Positions 8,684-16,778 of a stretch of DNA of 64,000 bases are shown here, piece by piece. Every line of letters begins with the position of its first letter. Within the stretch, counting starts at the first letter, position 1. The position numbers and the translations under genes were made by a program. The DNA comes from Pseudomonas laurylsulfatiphila (GTDB lineage: Bacteria > Pseudomonadota > Gammaproteobacteria > Pseudomonadales > Pseudomonadaceae): positions 186,001 to 250,000 of the forward strand of contig NZ_NIRS01000008.1 of the NCBI RefSeq assembly GCF_002934665.1. The letters are read 5' to 3'. The notes beneath the pieces are model-generated. The model worked only from the letters and a program-made list of their open reading frames with translations, was not told where the DNA came from and did not search any database.

Positions 8684-9742
8684 ATGACGGCCCTCACACC
8701 CAACGACACTCACGATCCCTATCTGGCTTCACTACTTGGAAACCTTGGCAAATCGATCCATCAGGCACGCCAGAAAGTGCTTCGGGCGGTCGATACCGTT
8801 CAGGTGCAAACCTGTTGGCAAATCGGGCGACATATCGTCGAGTTCGAGCAGGAAGGCGCTCGGCGGGTGAGGTATGGCAAAGAATTACTGTCGACCCTGG
8901 CAAACAGGCTTACTTCAGAATTCGGGAAAGGCTTTGACGAAACCAATCTGCGAAAAATGCGCCAGTTTTATCAGGCCTTTCCAATTCGTGACGCACTGCG
9001 TCACGAATTGAGCTGGACCCACTACCGCCGCCTGCTTCGGGTCGACAACGACAGCGCCCGTCTCTGGTACATGAACGAATCAGCCACCCAAAACTGGTCA
9101 AGTCGCGCCCTGGAACGCCAGATCAATACGCTGTACTACGAACGCCTGCTGGCGAGCCGCGATCGCGGCAGTGTGAAGCAGGAGGCCGCCACCAACATTC
9201 AAAACATGAAGGCCAGCCCTCGGGATTTCATCCGTGATCCGGTGGTCCTGGAGTTTCTGGGTTTACCGAATGCCGGCAAGCTTCAGGAAAGCGAGATCGA
9301 ACAGGCGTTGATCGAACAACTGCAAGGCTTCTTGCTGGAGCTGGGCAAGGGCTTCGCGTTCATTGCCCGCCAGCAACGCATCAGTACCGACAGCAAAGAC
9401 TTCTACATCGACCTGGTGTTCTACAACTACTTGCTCAAGTGCTTCGTCATCCTCGATATCAAGCGCGGTGAACTGACCCATCAGGATGTGGGGCAGATGG
9501 ACATGTACGTGCGCATGTACGACGACCTGAAACGCGGCGCGGAAGACGGCCCCACTGTCGGCATCATTCTCTGCGCGCAAAAGGATGAGTCCGTGGTGCG
9601 TTACTCGGTGCTTGAAGGAAACGAACAACTGTTCGCCAGCAAGTACAAGCTCGTCCTGCCGAGCGAAGAGGAACTCCGTAACGAACTGGATCGGGAACGG
9701 GCGGCTCTTGAAGAACGACTACTCGATCAATCACTGCGTTGA
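8684..9742 (+). CDS. YhcG-type PD-(D/E)XK nuclease (DUF1016 family)
   Basis: A 352-residue protein with the two-part YhcG layout. The N-terminal helical DUF1016 domain (about 20-160) includes the family-typical SWTHYRRLLRVDN. The C-terminal PD-(D/E)XK nuclease domain has FYIDLVFYN (Asp243) and VILDIKRG (Asp258, Lys260), followed by the conserved Gln271 in QDVGQMDMYVRMYDD. The family is widespread, often solitary and accessory, and found beside restriction and other defence genes; its exact role is not established. No partner gene is adjacent: an exported protein lies upstream and a hydrolase downstream. The C-terminal tail is a charged helix. The start ATG at 8684 gives the usual length. Confidence 0.9.
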   Translation: MTALTPNDTHDPYLASLLGNLGKSIHQARQKVLRAVDTVQVQTCWQIGRHIVEFEQEGARRVRYGKELLSTLANRLTSEFGKGFDETNLRKMRQFYQAFPIRDALRHELSWTHYRRLLRVDNDSARLWYMNESATQNWSSRALERQINTLYYERLLASRDRGSVKQEAATNIQNMKASPRDFIRDPVVLEFLGLPNAGKLQESEIEQALIEQLQGFLLELGKGFAFIARQQRISTDSKDFYIDLVFYNYLLKCFVILDIKRGELTHQDVGQMDMYVRMYDDLKRGAEDGPTVGIILCAQKDESVVRYSVLEGNEQLFASKYKLVLPSEEELRNELDRERAALEERLLDQSLR

Positions 9743-9810
9743 GGCCAATGGATTGTTCATCAACGGCATCAAGACTATCGTTGGCAGCTACCCGCAAAGG
9801 TCCGACGCCG

Positions 9811-10785
9811 ATGAATTTGCAGGACATGCCTTCACTCGCTCCAACTCAAATCGAGTTGCCATTGCAATGCGCCGAGTCCGGCGAACCATTCAAGGAAACC
9901 GCTGCAGACGGCTTCGTCCTCGGTGGCTTCACCTGGCGACACCCCTCTCGGGATACCGCTCGTCCGATCGTGATCATCAACGCCGCCACCTCGGTTCGTT
10001 GTCGTCATTACTCGCGCTTCGCCGACTATCTGTTCGATCATGGCTTCGATGTCATCACCTATGACTACCGCGGCATCGGCGAGTCGCGGCCGGCATCGCT
10101 CAAAGGTCTGAAGGCTTCATGGACCGATTGGGGGGCGCTGGATTTCGAGGCGATGCTCAAGCGCGCACAGCGTGAGTTCCCCGGGCAGCCTATCGATGTG
10201 GTCGGCCACAGCTTTGGCGGCTGTGCAGCGGGCCTGGGGGCGTCCGGGCACCTGATCCGGCGCTTGGTGACGGTCGGAGCGCAATTTGCCTACTGGCGCG
10301 ACTATGCGCCCGCCCATCGCTGGCGGATGTTTGGCAAGTGGCATGTGCTGATGCCACTGGTGACGATGATCTACGGCTACTTTCCGGGCAAACGCCTCGG
10401 ATGGCTGGAGGACACACCCGCCGGCGTGGTCCGTGACTGGAGCCTCTCTACTGCCCGTTACGAAAAACGCTCCAGCGGCCGCGCGATCAGCACAACAAGC
10501 GGGCAACTGCCCTTTGCCGATGTCACCGCACAAACCCTGGCCATCAGCATCAGCGATGATCCTTACGGCACGGTCCCGGCCATCGAACGCCTGCTCAGCT
10601 ACTTCACCGGCAGTACAAACGCTCACCTGCGTATCCACCCTGAAGACATCGGCGAAGAAGAAGTCGGACATTTCGCCTTTTTTCGCAGCCCATACCAAGC
10701 CACACTATGGCCCATTGCATTGGCCTGGCTGCAAAACGGCGAACTGGCCCCCGATACCCCCGGGCGGCGAGTGCCACGCGGCTAG
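9811..10785 (+). CDS. Alpha/beta hydrolase family protein
   Basis: 324 residues from ATG 9811, chosen because AAAGG lies about 10 bases upstream and the in-frame ATG at 9739 would add an atypical stretch. It shows the alpha/beta hydrolase core: VITYDYRGIGESRP, then the nucleophile elbow VVGHSFGGCAAG (Ser in GHSFGG), a proline-rich cap and a C-terminal His candidate in EVGHFAFFR. It resembles the serine hydrolases annotated only as alpha/beta fold hydrolases, and the substrate is unknown. The stop codon (TAG 10783-10785) lies inside the left arm of a 64-bp inverted repeat. Confidence 0.85.
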   Translation: MNLQDMPSLAPTQIELPLQCAESGEPFKETAADGFVLGGFTWRHPSRDTARPIVIINAATSVRCRHYSRFADYLFDHGFDVITYDYRGIGESRPASLKGLKASWTDWGALDFEAMLKRAQREFPGQPIDVVGHSFGGCAAGLGASGHLIRRLVTVGAQFAYWRDYAPAHRWRMFGKWHVLMPLVTMIYGYFPGKRLGWLEDTPAGVVRDWSLSTARYEKRSSGRAISTTSGQLPFADVTAQTLAISISDDPYGTVPAIERLLSYFTGSTNAHLRIHPEDIGEEEVGHFAFFRSPYQATLWPIALAWLQNGELAPDTPGRRVPRG

Positions 10786-10845
10786 GGGGCGTTCTCAATT
10801 AGTTTTCACGCCGCGACGGGAAAACTAACTGAGAACGCCCCCTAG
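10782..10845. repeat. Near-perfect 64-bp inverted repeat (26-nt arms)
   Basis: Left arm 10782-10807 starts CTAGGGGGCGTTCTCA; right arm 10820-10845 ends TGAGAACGCCCCCTAG. 25 of 26 positions pair, around a 12-base loop. There is no T-run. It overlaps the stop codon of the hydrolase gene. It could be a strong hairpin terminator/mRNA stabiliser or the remains of a small palindromic mobile element. Confidence 0.85.
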
Positions 10846-10881
10846 GCCTCTTGCCCTTTCAACGAATACGGAACGACGCCC

Positions 10882-11298
10882 ATGGCCTCCGCCAACAAGC
10901 AGCACAAACGCGCCTCCCGCGCCAAGGCCAAGGCCAAGCAGAACCGCACCCAGCGGGCCGCCGCGCCGGTCGAACTGGACCCGAACGACGATCGCATCGA
11001 CTTCGAATCGGTGGACCTGACCGAACTGTTCAAGAAAATGATCGACGCCGAAAAGATCAGCCAGCAAGCCATGTGCACGGCCTTCCTCGAAGACCCGTTG
11101 CTGGAACTGGTGTACGAGCAGGAAGGCGAAGAAGGCGCGATGGACTTCATCCTCGCCGCGCTGATCGAATATCGCCAATGGTCGGCCGAAACAGACGAAG
11201 CCGGCGCCCTGGCGTGGATCGAATCTCCGGCCTTCCAGGCCGACTATGTGGCGGCGTCCGACGCCATTGCCGCGCAAACCCAACAGAAACCGAACTGA
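10882..11298 (+). CDS. Conserved Pseudomonas protein of unknown function (paralogue A of a tandem pair)
   Basis: 138 residues. The first 25 are strongly basic (MASANKQHKRASRAKAKAKQ), like a nucleic-acid-binding or ribosome-associated tail, and the rest is acidic and helical (DLTELFKKMIDAEKISQQAM ... EYRQWSAETDEAGALAWI). No known domain recognised. A paralogue with the same design follows after 6 bases and is surely co-transcribed. Cytoplasmic, no signal peptide. The Met-Ala-Ser start at 10882 is shared by both copies, which supports it. Confidence 0.8.
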   Translation: MASANKQHKRASRAKAKAKQNRTQRAAAPVELDPNDDRIDFESVDLTELFKKMIDAEKISQQAMCTAFLEDPLLELVYEQEGEEGAMDFILAALIEYRQWSAETDEAGALAWIESPAFQADYVAASDAIAAQTQQKPN

Positions 11299-11304
11299 GT
11301 TCCC

Positions 11305-11760
11305 ATGGCCTCCCTGAACAAGCAACAGAAACGCGCCAAGCGTGCAAAAGCCAAAGCCAAACAGATCAATATCCACGGCAGGAAACCCGCTGCTCTGGAC
11401 GATGATGAACTCGGCCACCTCGCCGAGCCGATCCCGGAATACACCCTGGCGATGTTCAGCAAAATGCGCGACGCCGAAGCCGTCAGCCGCAGCGAAATGC
11501 TCTCGGTCTTGCTGACGAACCTCGCCTTTATCATCGTCGACCACCCAGAACTGCTGGACATGGAAAACGCCGACGACGAAGGCATGGCCGCCACCCACCT
11601 GGCCGCCGACATGCTGATCGACTACCGCATGTGGGCCGACGGCATGGACCGCGACGCCGCCCAGGCATGGCTGAGCGAGCCACAGTTCATTACTGACTTC
11701 GGCACTGCGCTGGACGCCTACCGCGAGTCGCAGGAAATGCCGGAAGAAAAAGCCGAGTAA
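11305..11760 (+). CDS. Conserved Pseudomonas protein of unknown function (paralogue B of a tandem pair)
   Basis: 151 residues, related to its upstream neighbour. It has a basic lead MASLNKQQKRAKRAKAKAKQ, then an acidic helical body with matching landmarks (LAMFSKMRDAEAVSRSEML; DYRMWADGMDRDAAQAWL). Sequence identity between the two is high in the lead and modest in the body, which points to an old duplication. No domain recognised. It ends before a strong terminator shared with the convergent permease gene. Confidence 0.8.
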   Translation: MASLNKQQKRAKRAKAKAKQINIHGRKPAALDDDELGHLAEPIPEYTLAMFSKMRDAEAVSRSEMLSVLLTNLAFIIVDHPELLDMENADDEGMAATHLAADMLIDYRMWADGMDRDAAQAWLSEPQFITDFGTALDAYRESQEMPEEKAE

Positions 11761-11776
11761 GGGTTACGGCGCAAAC

Positions 11777-11816
11777 AAAAACGGCCGCTTGTCATCACTG
11801 ACAGCGGCCGTTTTGC
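11777..11816. terminator. Bidirectional rho-independent terminator
   Basis: AAAACGGCCGCT pairs with AGCGGCCGTTTT between two convergent genes, with A-run and T-run on either side. It serves both the 11305-11760 gene and the permease gene on the minus strand. Confidence 0.85.
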
Positions 11817-11831
11817 ATTACGCGATATGGA

Positions 11832-13223
11832 TCAGTTCAGCACTACCGCGCCACGCTTTTCCAGTTTGCGACGGCGAGCCACCAGCAAGCCGGCCGCTAC
11901 TACCAGGGCACTGAGCAAGCCGGTCGCGAGGATTTCCACACGATGGGCATCCTGGAACAGCATGATGGTCAGGGCCGCAACGATGAAGACGATCACCGCG
12001 TAGGTCAGGCCCGGGAACAGCCACATGCTGAAGACGATTTTCTCACCGCGGGCCATACGCTGCTTGCGCATGCGCAGTTGCGAAATCGCGATCACCAGGT
12101 ACACCAGCAACGCGATGGCGCCGGAGCTGGCCAGCAGGAATTCGAACACGGCAGCCGGGGCCACGTAGTTGGCGAATGTTGCCAGGAACGCAGCGCCGGT
12201 GGACAACATCACCGCCCAGTAAGGCGTGCCACTTTTGTTGGTGCGCGTGGACATGGCCGGTGCATCACCGCGCTTGCCCAGGGAGAACAGCATCCGCGAC
12301 GAGGTGTAGAGCGCCGAGTTCAGGCAGCTGGTCACAGCAACCAGCACCACGATGTCGACAATCATCTTGGCGTTCGGGATGCCCATGCGCTCAAGCACGG
12401 TCTGGTAGGAGCCGAGGCTTGCCAGTACCGGATCGTTCCAAGGCACCAGGGCCACAACGATGAAGATCGACACGAGGTAGAACAAGCCGATCCGCCAGAT
12501 CACCGAGTTGGTGGCCTTGGAGATTTGCTTGCCGGGGTTCTTCGATTCCGCGGCCGCGATGGTCACGATCTCGGTGCCCATGAAGGAGAACATGGTGGTC
12601 AGGATCGCGCCCAGTACCGCGCCCATGCCGTTTGGCAGGAAGCCCTGAGTGTCGAACAAGTGCGAAACGCCGCTGACCTGGCTGTTCGGCAGGAAGCCGA
12701 AGATCGCCGCTACGCCGAGAATGATGAAACCGATGATGGCCAACACTTTGATCAGGGCAAACCAGAACTCGAATTCACCGTAGTTCTTCACGCTGAACAG
12801 GTTGGTCACGGTCAACAGCATCGTGATGACCAGGGCGAAGGCCCAGATGTCCACGCCTGGGAACCAGGCGTGCAGGATGGTCGCGGCAGCGTTGGCTTCC
12901 AACGGGATCACCAGAACCCAGAACCACCAGTACAACCAGCCGATGGTGAAGCCGGCCCAGTGACCAATCGCGCGGTCGGCGTAAGTCGAGAACGAACCGG
13001 TGTCCGGCGAGGCAACGGCCATTTCGCCGAGCATGCGCATCACCAACACCACCAACATGCCGGCGGCGGCGTAAGCCAACAGAACAGCCGGACCTGCAGC
13101 GGCGATGGCGTGACCCGAGCCGACGAACAAGCCGGCGCCGATAACCCCGGCAATCGACAGCATGGTCACATGACGCGGTTTGAGCCCCTGTTCGAGGCCG
13201 TTAGAGCTTTGGGTACTGCTCAT
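11832..13223 (-). CDS. gabP: GABA permease-like amino-acid transporter (APC superfamily)
   Basis: 463 residues with 12 predicted membrane helices and APC/AAT family landmarks: LKPRHVTMLSIAGVIGAGLF at helix 1, the FSFMGTEIVTIAAAESKNPG stretch in helix 6 and the loop after it, and SSRMLFSLGKRGDAP after helix 8. It imports an amino acid by proton symport across the inner membrane. Length and the first helix resemble GabP closely, but related permeases (ProY, AnsP) differ little by eye, so the symbol is tentative. It stands alone, facing away from the ABC importer, with a long upstream region. Confidence 0.8.
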   Translation of the reverse strand: MSSTQSSNGLEQGLKPRHVTMLSIAGVIGAGLFVGSGHAIAAAGPAVLLAYAAAGMLVVLVMRMLGEMAVASPDTGSFSTYADRAIGHWAGFTIGWLYWWFWVLVIPLEANAAATILHAWFPGVDIWAFALVITMLLTVTNLFSVKNYGEFEFWFALIKVLAIIGFIILGVAAIFGFLPNSQVSGVSHLFDTQGFLPNGMGAVLGAILTTMFSFMGTEIVTIAAAESKNPGKQISKATNSVIWRIGLFYLVSIFIVVALVPWNDPVLASLGSYQTVLERMGIPNAKMIVDIVVLVAVTSCLNSALYTSSRMLFSLGKRGDAPAMSTRTNKSGTPYWAVMLSTGAAFLATFANYVAPAAVFEFLLASSGAIALLVYLVIAISQLRMRKQRMARGEKIVFSMWLFPGLTYAVIVFIVAALTIMLFQDAHRVEILATGLLSALVVAAGLLVARRRKLEKRGAVVLN

Positions 13224-13787
13224 TGAAACTACCTTTGTAAGGAAAAGCGAATGCGTGCATCCCGTTCAGCGATCCTTCTCGTAAAAAGAAGCCAACGGGG
13301 CGTTCTGGATTCTGCACGCAATAATTGCGCCAAAATGTTTCAAATCCCTCTAGCCCGGTGATCTCACTTCGACCGGACGGTCATCGCAACCCATTGAATT
13401 TAATGGCACTTTGCCAGAGCGTTACCCTGCGACCCACTTTGCGGGGCAAATCCGCGCACCGGAAACACACCTGAAAATGGCCCGGCGCACATTAAAAGTG
13501 CACAACCGCTGCATTTGGCCGGATAGCGCTTCCAACACCCCGTCAAAGCTGGCAACATCGCGCCTTTTTTTGCGACAGCCACCGCGCTTTTTGTCGACAG
13601 GCAAGGTTCAAACGGCTGTTCGGTTGTTGATGGGGCGACAGTCTGCTGCGCCGATGCGACAACCTGCCACACGCCAGCCGTTTACCGTCCGTAGCGCTGT
13701 TGGCTGCCATTGAAACGCTATGCTAGGTTGGCCGCCTCGCCAGGAAGGCCGCCAACAGCAGGAGCGCAACATATATGAGGAACGCAC
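13224..13787. other. Divergent intergenic region between the gabP-like gene and hisP
   Basis: 564 bases with no convincing gene; the short ORFs across it have no recognisable sequence and poor codon use. It must hold the promoters for both divergent units, and a GAGGA ribosome-binding site precedes hisP. No strong hairpin or known operator was recognised. Confidence 0.5.
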
Positions 13788-14561
13788 ATGGCTGAGGCCA
13801 CGCCCGCGCTTGAAATCCGCAACTTGCACAAACGCTACGGTTCGCTGGAGGTGCTCAAAGGCATCTCGCTGACCGCCCGCGACGGCGATGTGATCTCGAT
13901 CCTGGGTTCCTCCGGCTCCGGCAAGTCCACGTTCCTGCGCTGCATCAACCTGCTGGAGAACCCGCACCAGGGCCAGATCCTGGTCGCCGGCGAAGAACTC
14001 AAGCTCAAGGCTGCGAAGAACGGCGAGTTGGTCGCCGCCGACGGCAAGCAGATCAATCGCCTGCGCAGCGAAATCGGTTTTGTGTTTCAAAACTTTAACC
14101 TGTGGCCGCACATGAGCGTGCTCGACAACATCATCGAAGCCCCGCGCCGCGTGCTCGGCCAGAGCAAGGCCGAAGCCATCGAAGTCGCCGAAGCCCTGCT
14201 GGCCAAGGTCGGCATCGCCGACAAGCGCCACGCCTACCCGGCGCAATTGTCCGGCGGCCAGCAACAACGCGCGGCCATCGCCCGCACCCTGGCCATGCAG
14301 CCCAAGGTCATCCTGTTCGACGAGCCCACCTCCGCGCTTGACCCGGAAATGGTCCAGGAAGTACTTAATGTCATCCGCGCGCTGGCCGAAGAAGGCCGCA
14401 CCATGCTGCTCGTGACCCACGAAATGGGCTTCGCCCGTCAGGTCTCCAGCGAAGTGGTGTTCCTCCACCAGGGCCTGGTAGAAGAGCAAGGATCGCCACA
14501 GCAGGTGTTTGAAAACCCGCTTTCGGCGCGCTGCAAACAATTCATGTCCAGCAACCGCTAA
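13788..14561 (+). CDS. hisP: Basic amino-acid/histidine-type ABC importer, ATP-binding subunit
   Basis: 257 residues with all ABC motifs: Walker A GSSGSGKST near residue 40, Q-loop in FVFQNFNLWPHMSV, signature LSGGQQQR, Walker B VILFDEPTSALDPE and the H-loop in LLVTHEMGF. It powers polar amino-acid uptake at the inner membrane. The HisP-type length and the extra insertion before the Q-loop (ELKLKAAKNGELVAADGKQ) are typical of the His/Lys/Arg/ornithine group. It is first gene of hisP-hisJ-hisQ-hisM; the receptor gene follows after 13 bases. The substrate is inferred from family only: arginine, lysine or ornithine are also possible. Confidence 0.88.
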   Translation: MAEATPALEIRNLHKRYGSLEVLKGISLTARDGDVISILGSSGSGKSTFLRCINLLENPHQGQILVAGEELKLKAAKNGELVAADGKQINRLRSEIGFVFQNFNLWPHMSVLDNIIEAPRRVLGQSKAEAIEVAEALLAKVGIADKRHAYPAQLSGGQQQRAAIARTLAMQPKVILFDEPTSALDPEMVQEVLNVIRALAEEGRTMLLVTHEMGFARQVSSEVVFLHQGLVEEQGSPQQVFENPLSARCKQFMSSNR

Positions 14562-14574
14562 CGGAGCTACCCAC

Positions 14575-15324
14575 ATGCAGAACTACAAAAAGGTCTTCCT
14601 GGCAGCCGCCGTCACCCTGGCGTTCAGCGCCGGTGCCATGGCCGAAACCCTGAAGATGGGCATCGAAGCGGCTTACCCGCCGTTCAACAATAAAGATGCC
14701 AGTGGCAATGTCGTCGGCTTCGACAAAGAGATCGGCGACGCCCTGTGCGCCAAGATGAAAGTCGAGTGCACCGTCGTGACCTCCGACTGGGACGGCATCA
14801 TCCCGGCCCTGAACGCCAAGAAGTTCGACTTCCTGATCTCCTCGATGTCGATCACCGACGAGCGCAAGCAAGCGGTGGACTTCACCGACCCGTACTACTC
14901 CAACAAGCTGCAGTTCATCGCCAAGAAAGACGTCGACTTCAAAACCGACAAGGCCTCGGTCAAAGGCAAGATCATCGGCGCCCAGCGCGCGACCCTGGCC
15001 GGCACCTTCCTGGAAGACAACTATGGTGACGACATCACCATCAAGCTCTACGACACCCAGGAAAACGCTTACCTCGACCTGACTTCCGGCCGTCTGGACG
15101 GCATCCTGGCCGACAAGTACGTCAACTACGAATGGCTGAAAAGCGACGCTGGCCGTAGCTACGAGTTCAAGGGCGACCCGGTGGAAGAAAGCGACAAGAT
15201 CGGTATTGCCGTGCGTAAAAACGATCCAATCCGCGCGAAGCTGAACACCGCGCTGAAAGAAATCGTCGCTGACGGCACCTACAAGAAAATCAACGACAAG
15301 TACTTCCCGTTCAGCATCTATTGA
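14575..15324 (+). CDS. hisJ: Polar amino-acid ABC transporter periplasmic binding protein
   Basis: 249 residues from ATG 14575 (ACGGAG ribosome-binding site; an earlier in-frame ATG lies inside hisP and is rejected). The signal peptide MQNYKKVFLAAAVTLAFSAG ends in AMA at about residue 23. The mature protein is a cluster-F binding protein: LKMGIEAAYPPFNNKDASG, then the family-3 signature GFDKEIGDALCAKM, two cysteines that may pair (as in HisJ/LAO-binding proteins), and DGILADKYVNYEWL. It captures a basic amino acid for HisQMP. It lies between the ATPase and permease genes and is followed by a stem-loop that may raise its mRNA level over the permeases. Confidence 0.88.
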   Translation: MQNYKKVFLAAAVTLAFSAGAMAETLKMGIEAAYPPFNNKDASGNVVGFDKEIGDALCAKMKVECTVVTSDWDGIIPALNAKKFDFLISSMSITDERKQAVDFTDPYYSNKLQFIAKKDVDFKTDKASVKGKIIGAQRATLAGTFLEDNYGDDITIKLYDTQENAYLDLTSGRLDGILADKYVNYEWLKSDAGRSYEFKGDPVEESDKIGIAVRKNDPIRAKLNTALKEIVADGTYKKINDKYFPFSIY

Positions 15325-15338
15325 TTCTGACCTGCCTG

Positions 15339-15360
15339 ACCGGCGCCTGATGGCGCCGGT
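15339..15360 (+). promoter_or_regulatory. Intercistronic stem-loop after hisJ
   Basis: ACCGGCGCC and GGCGCCGGT form a perfect 9-bp stem around TGAT, 14 bases after the hisJ stop and before hisQ, without a T-run. Hairpins in this place usually protect the binding-protein mRNA from 3' decay, which lets the receptor be made in excess. Confidence 0.6.
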
Positions 15361-15396
15361 TCTCGGCCTTGCCTGCCGCGATTTGAAAAGAAATCC

Positions 15397-16092
15397 ATGA
15401 TTATCGACCTCTACGGATTCGGCCCGGCGCTCGCCGCTGGCGCGCTGATGACTGTGAAACTGGCACTCTCGGCCCTGTGCCTGGGGCTGGTGCTCGGTCT
15501 GCTCGGCGCCTTGGCCAAGACTTCCCCGTACAAGCCGCTGCAATGGCTTGGCGGCACTTATTCGACCCTGGTTCGCGGCATCCCGGAATTGCTCTGGGTG
15601 CTGCTGATCTACTTCGGCACGGTCAACCTGATGCGTGCCCTGGGCGAGTTCTTCGGCAACCCCGACCTTGAACTCAACGCCTTCGCCGCTGGCGTGATTG
15701 CGCTGGGCCTGTGCTTCGGCGCCTACGCCACGGAAGTGTTTCGCGGCGCAATCCTCGCCATCCCCAAAGGCCATCGTGAAGCCGGCGTGGCCCTGGGCCT
15801 GTCGAAGTGGCGCATCTTCACCAAACTGATCATGCCGCAGATGTGGCGCATCGCCCTACCCGGCCTGGGCAACCTGTTCATGATCCTGATGAAAGACACC
15901 GCGCTGGTGTCGGTGATCGGCCTGGAAGAAATCATGCGTCACGCGCAAATCGGCGTGACCGTATCCAAACAGCCGTTCACCTTCTATATGGTCGCCGCGT
16001 TCATGTACCTGAGCCTGACGGTGCTGGCGATGACCGGCATGCACCTCCTGGAAAAACGCGCCGCCCGCGGCTTCGCGAGGAGCACCCAATGA
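15397..16092 (+). CDS. hisQ: Amino-acid ABC transporter permease, HisQ type
   Basis: 231 residues with about five membrane helices and the HisMQ-type coupling loop EVFRGAILAIPKGHREAGVALGLS (the EAA motif) facing the ATPase. Forms a heterodimer with HisM in the inner membrane. Starts at ATG 15397; its stop overlaps the start of the next permease as ATGA. Confidence 0.88.
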   Translation: MIIDLYGFGPALAAGALMTVKLALSALCLGLVLGLLGALAKTSPYKPLQWLGGTYSTLVRGIPELLWVLLIYFGTVNLMRALGEFFGNPDLELNAFAAGVIALGLCFGAYATEVFRGAILAIPKGHREAGVALGLSKWRIFTKLIMPQMWRIALPGLGNLFMILMKDTALVSVIGLEEIMRHAQIGVTVSKQPFTFYMVAAFMYLSLTVLAMTGMHLLEKRAARGFARSTQ

Positions 16093-16778
16093 ACTGGGAA
16101 GTCATCATCAAGTGGCTGCCGAAACTGGCCCAGGGCGCGACCCTGACCCTGGAACTGGTGGCCATCGCCGTGATCGCCGGTTTGCTGCTGGCCATTCCGC
16201 TGGGCATCGCCCGCTCGTCGCGCCTGTGGTGGGTGCGGGCCTTTCCCTACGGCTACATCTTCTTTTTCCGCGGCACGCCGCTGCTGGTTCAGCTGTTCCT
16301 GGTCTACTACGGCCTGGCGCAGTTCGACGCGATCCGTAACAGTTCGATGTGGCCGTACCTGCGCGATCCGTTCTGGTGCGCCACGGCGACCATGACCCTG
16401 CACACGGCGGCCTACATTGCAGAAATCCTGCGCGGCGCCATTCAGGCGATTCCACCGGGCGAGATCGAAGCGGCACGGGCACTGGGCATGTCCAGGCCAA
16501 AAGCGCTGTTCTTCATCATGCTGCCACGCGCGGCGCGCATCGGCCTGCCGGCCTACAGCAACGAAGTGATCCTGATGCTCAAGGCCAGTGCACTGGCCAG
16601 TACCGTGACCTTGCTGGAACTGACCGGCATGGCCCGCACCATCATTGCCCGGACCTACCTGCCGGTGGAGATCTTCTTCGCCGCGGGCATGTTCTACCTG
16701 GTGATGGCTTATGTGCTGGTGCGCGGCTTCAAGCTGCTGGAGCGCTGGTTGCGCGTCGATGCCTGCCAAGGGCGTTGA
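16089..16778 (+). CDS. hisM: Amino-acid ABC transporter permease, HisM type
   Basis: 229 residues from ATG 16089, coupled to hisQ by an ATGA overlap. Second permease of the importer, with five membrane helices and the EAA loop AEILRGAIQAIPPGEIEAARALGMS. The N-terminal MNWEVIIKWLPKLAQGATLT is the usual HisM opening. It completes the hisPJQM set, so the transporter looks functional. Confidence 0.88.
   Translation: MNWEVIIKWLPKLAQGATLTLELVAIAVIAGLLLAIPLGIARSSRLWWVRAFPYGYIFFFRGTPLLVQLFLVYYGLAQFDAIRNSSMWPYLRDPFWCATATMTLHTAAYIAEILRGAIQAIPPGEIEAARALGMSRPKALFFIMLPRAARIGLPAYSNEVILMLKASALASTVTLLELTGMARTIIARTYLPVEIFFAAGMFYLVMAYVLVRGFKLLERWLRVDACQGR

Noticed and set aside
13411..13713. 100-codon plus-strand frame before hisP
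   Set aside because: No RBS, no recognisable sequence, composition unlike the neighbouring genes; it lies in a divergent promoter region.
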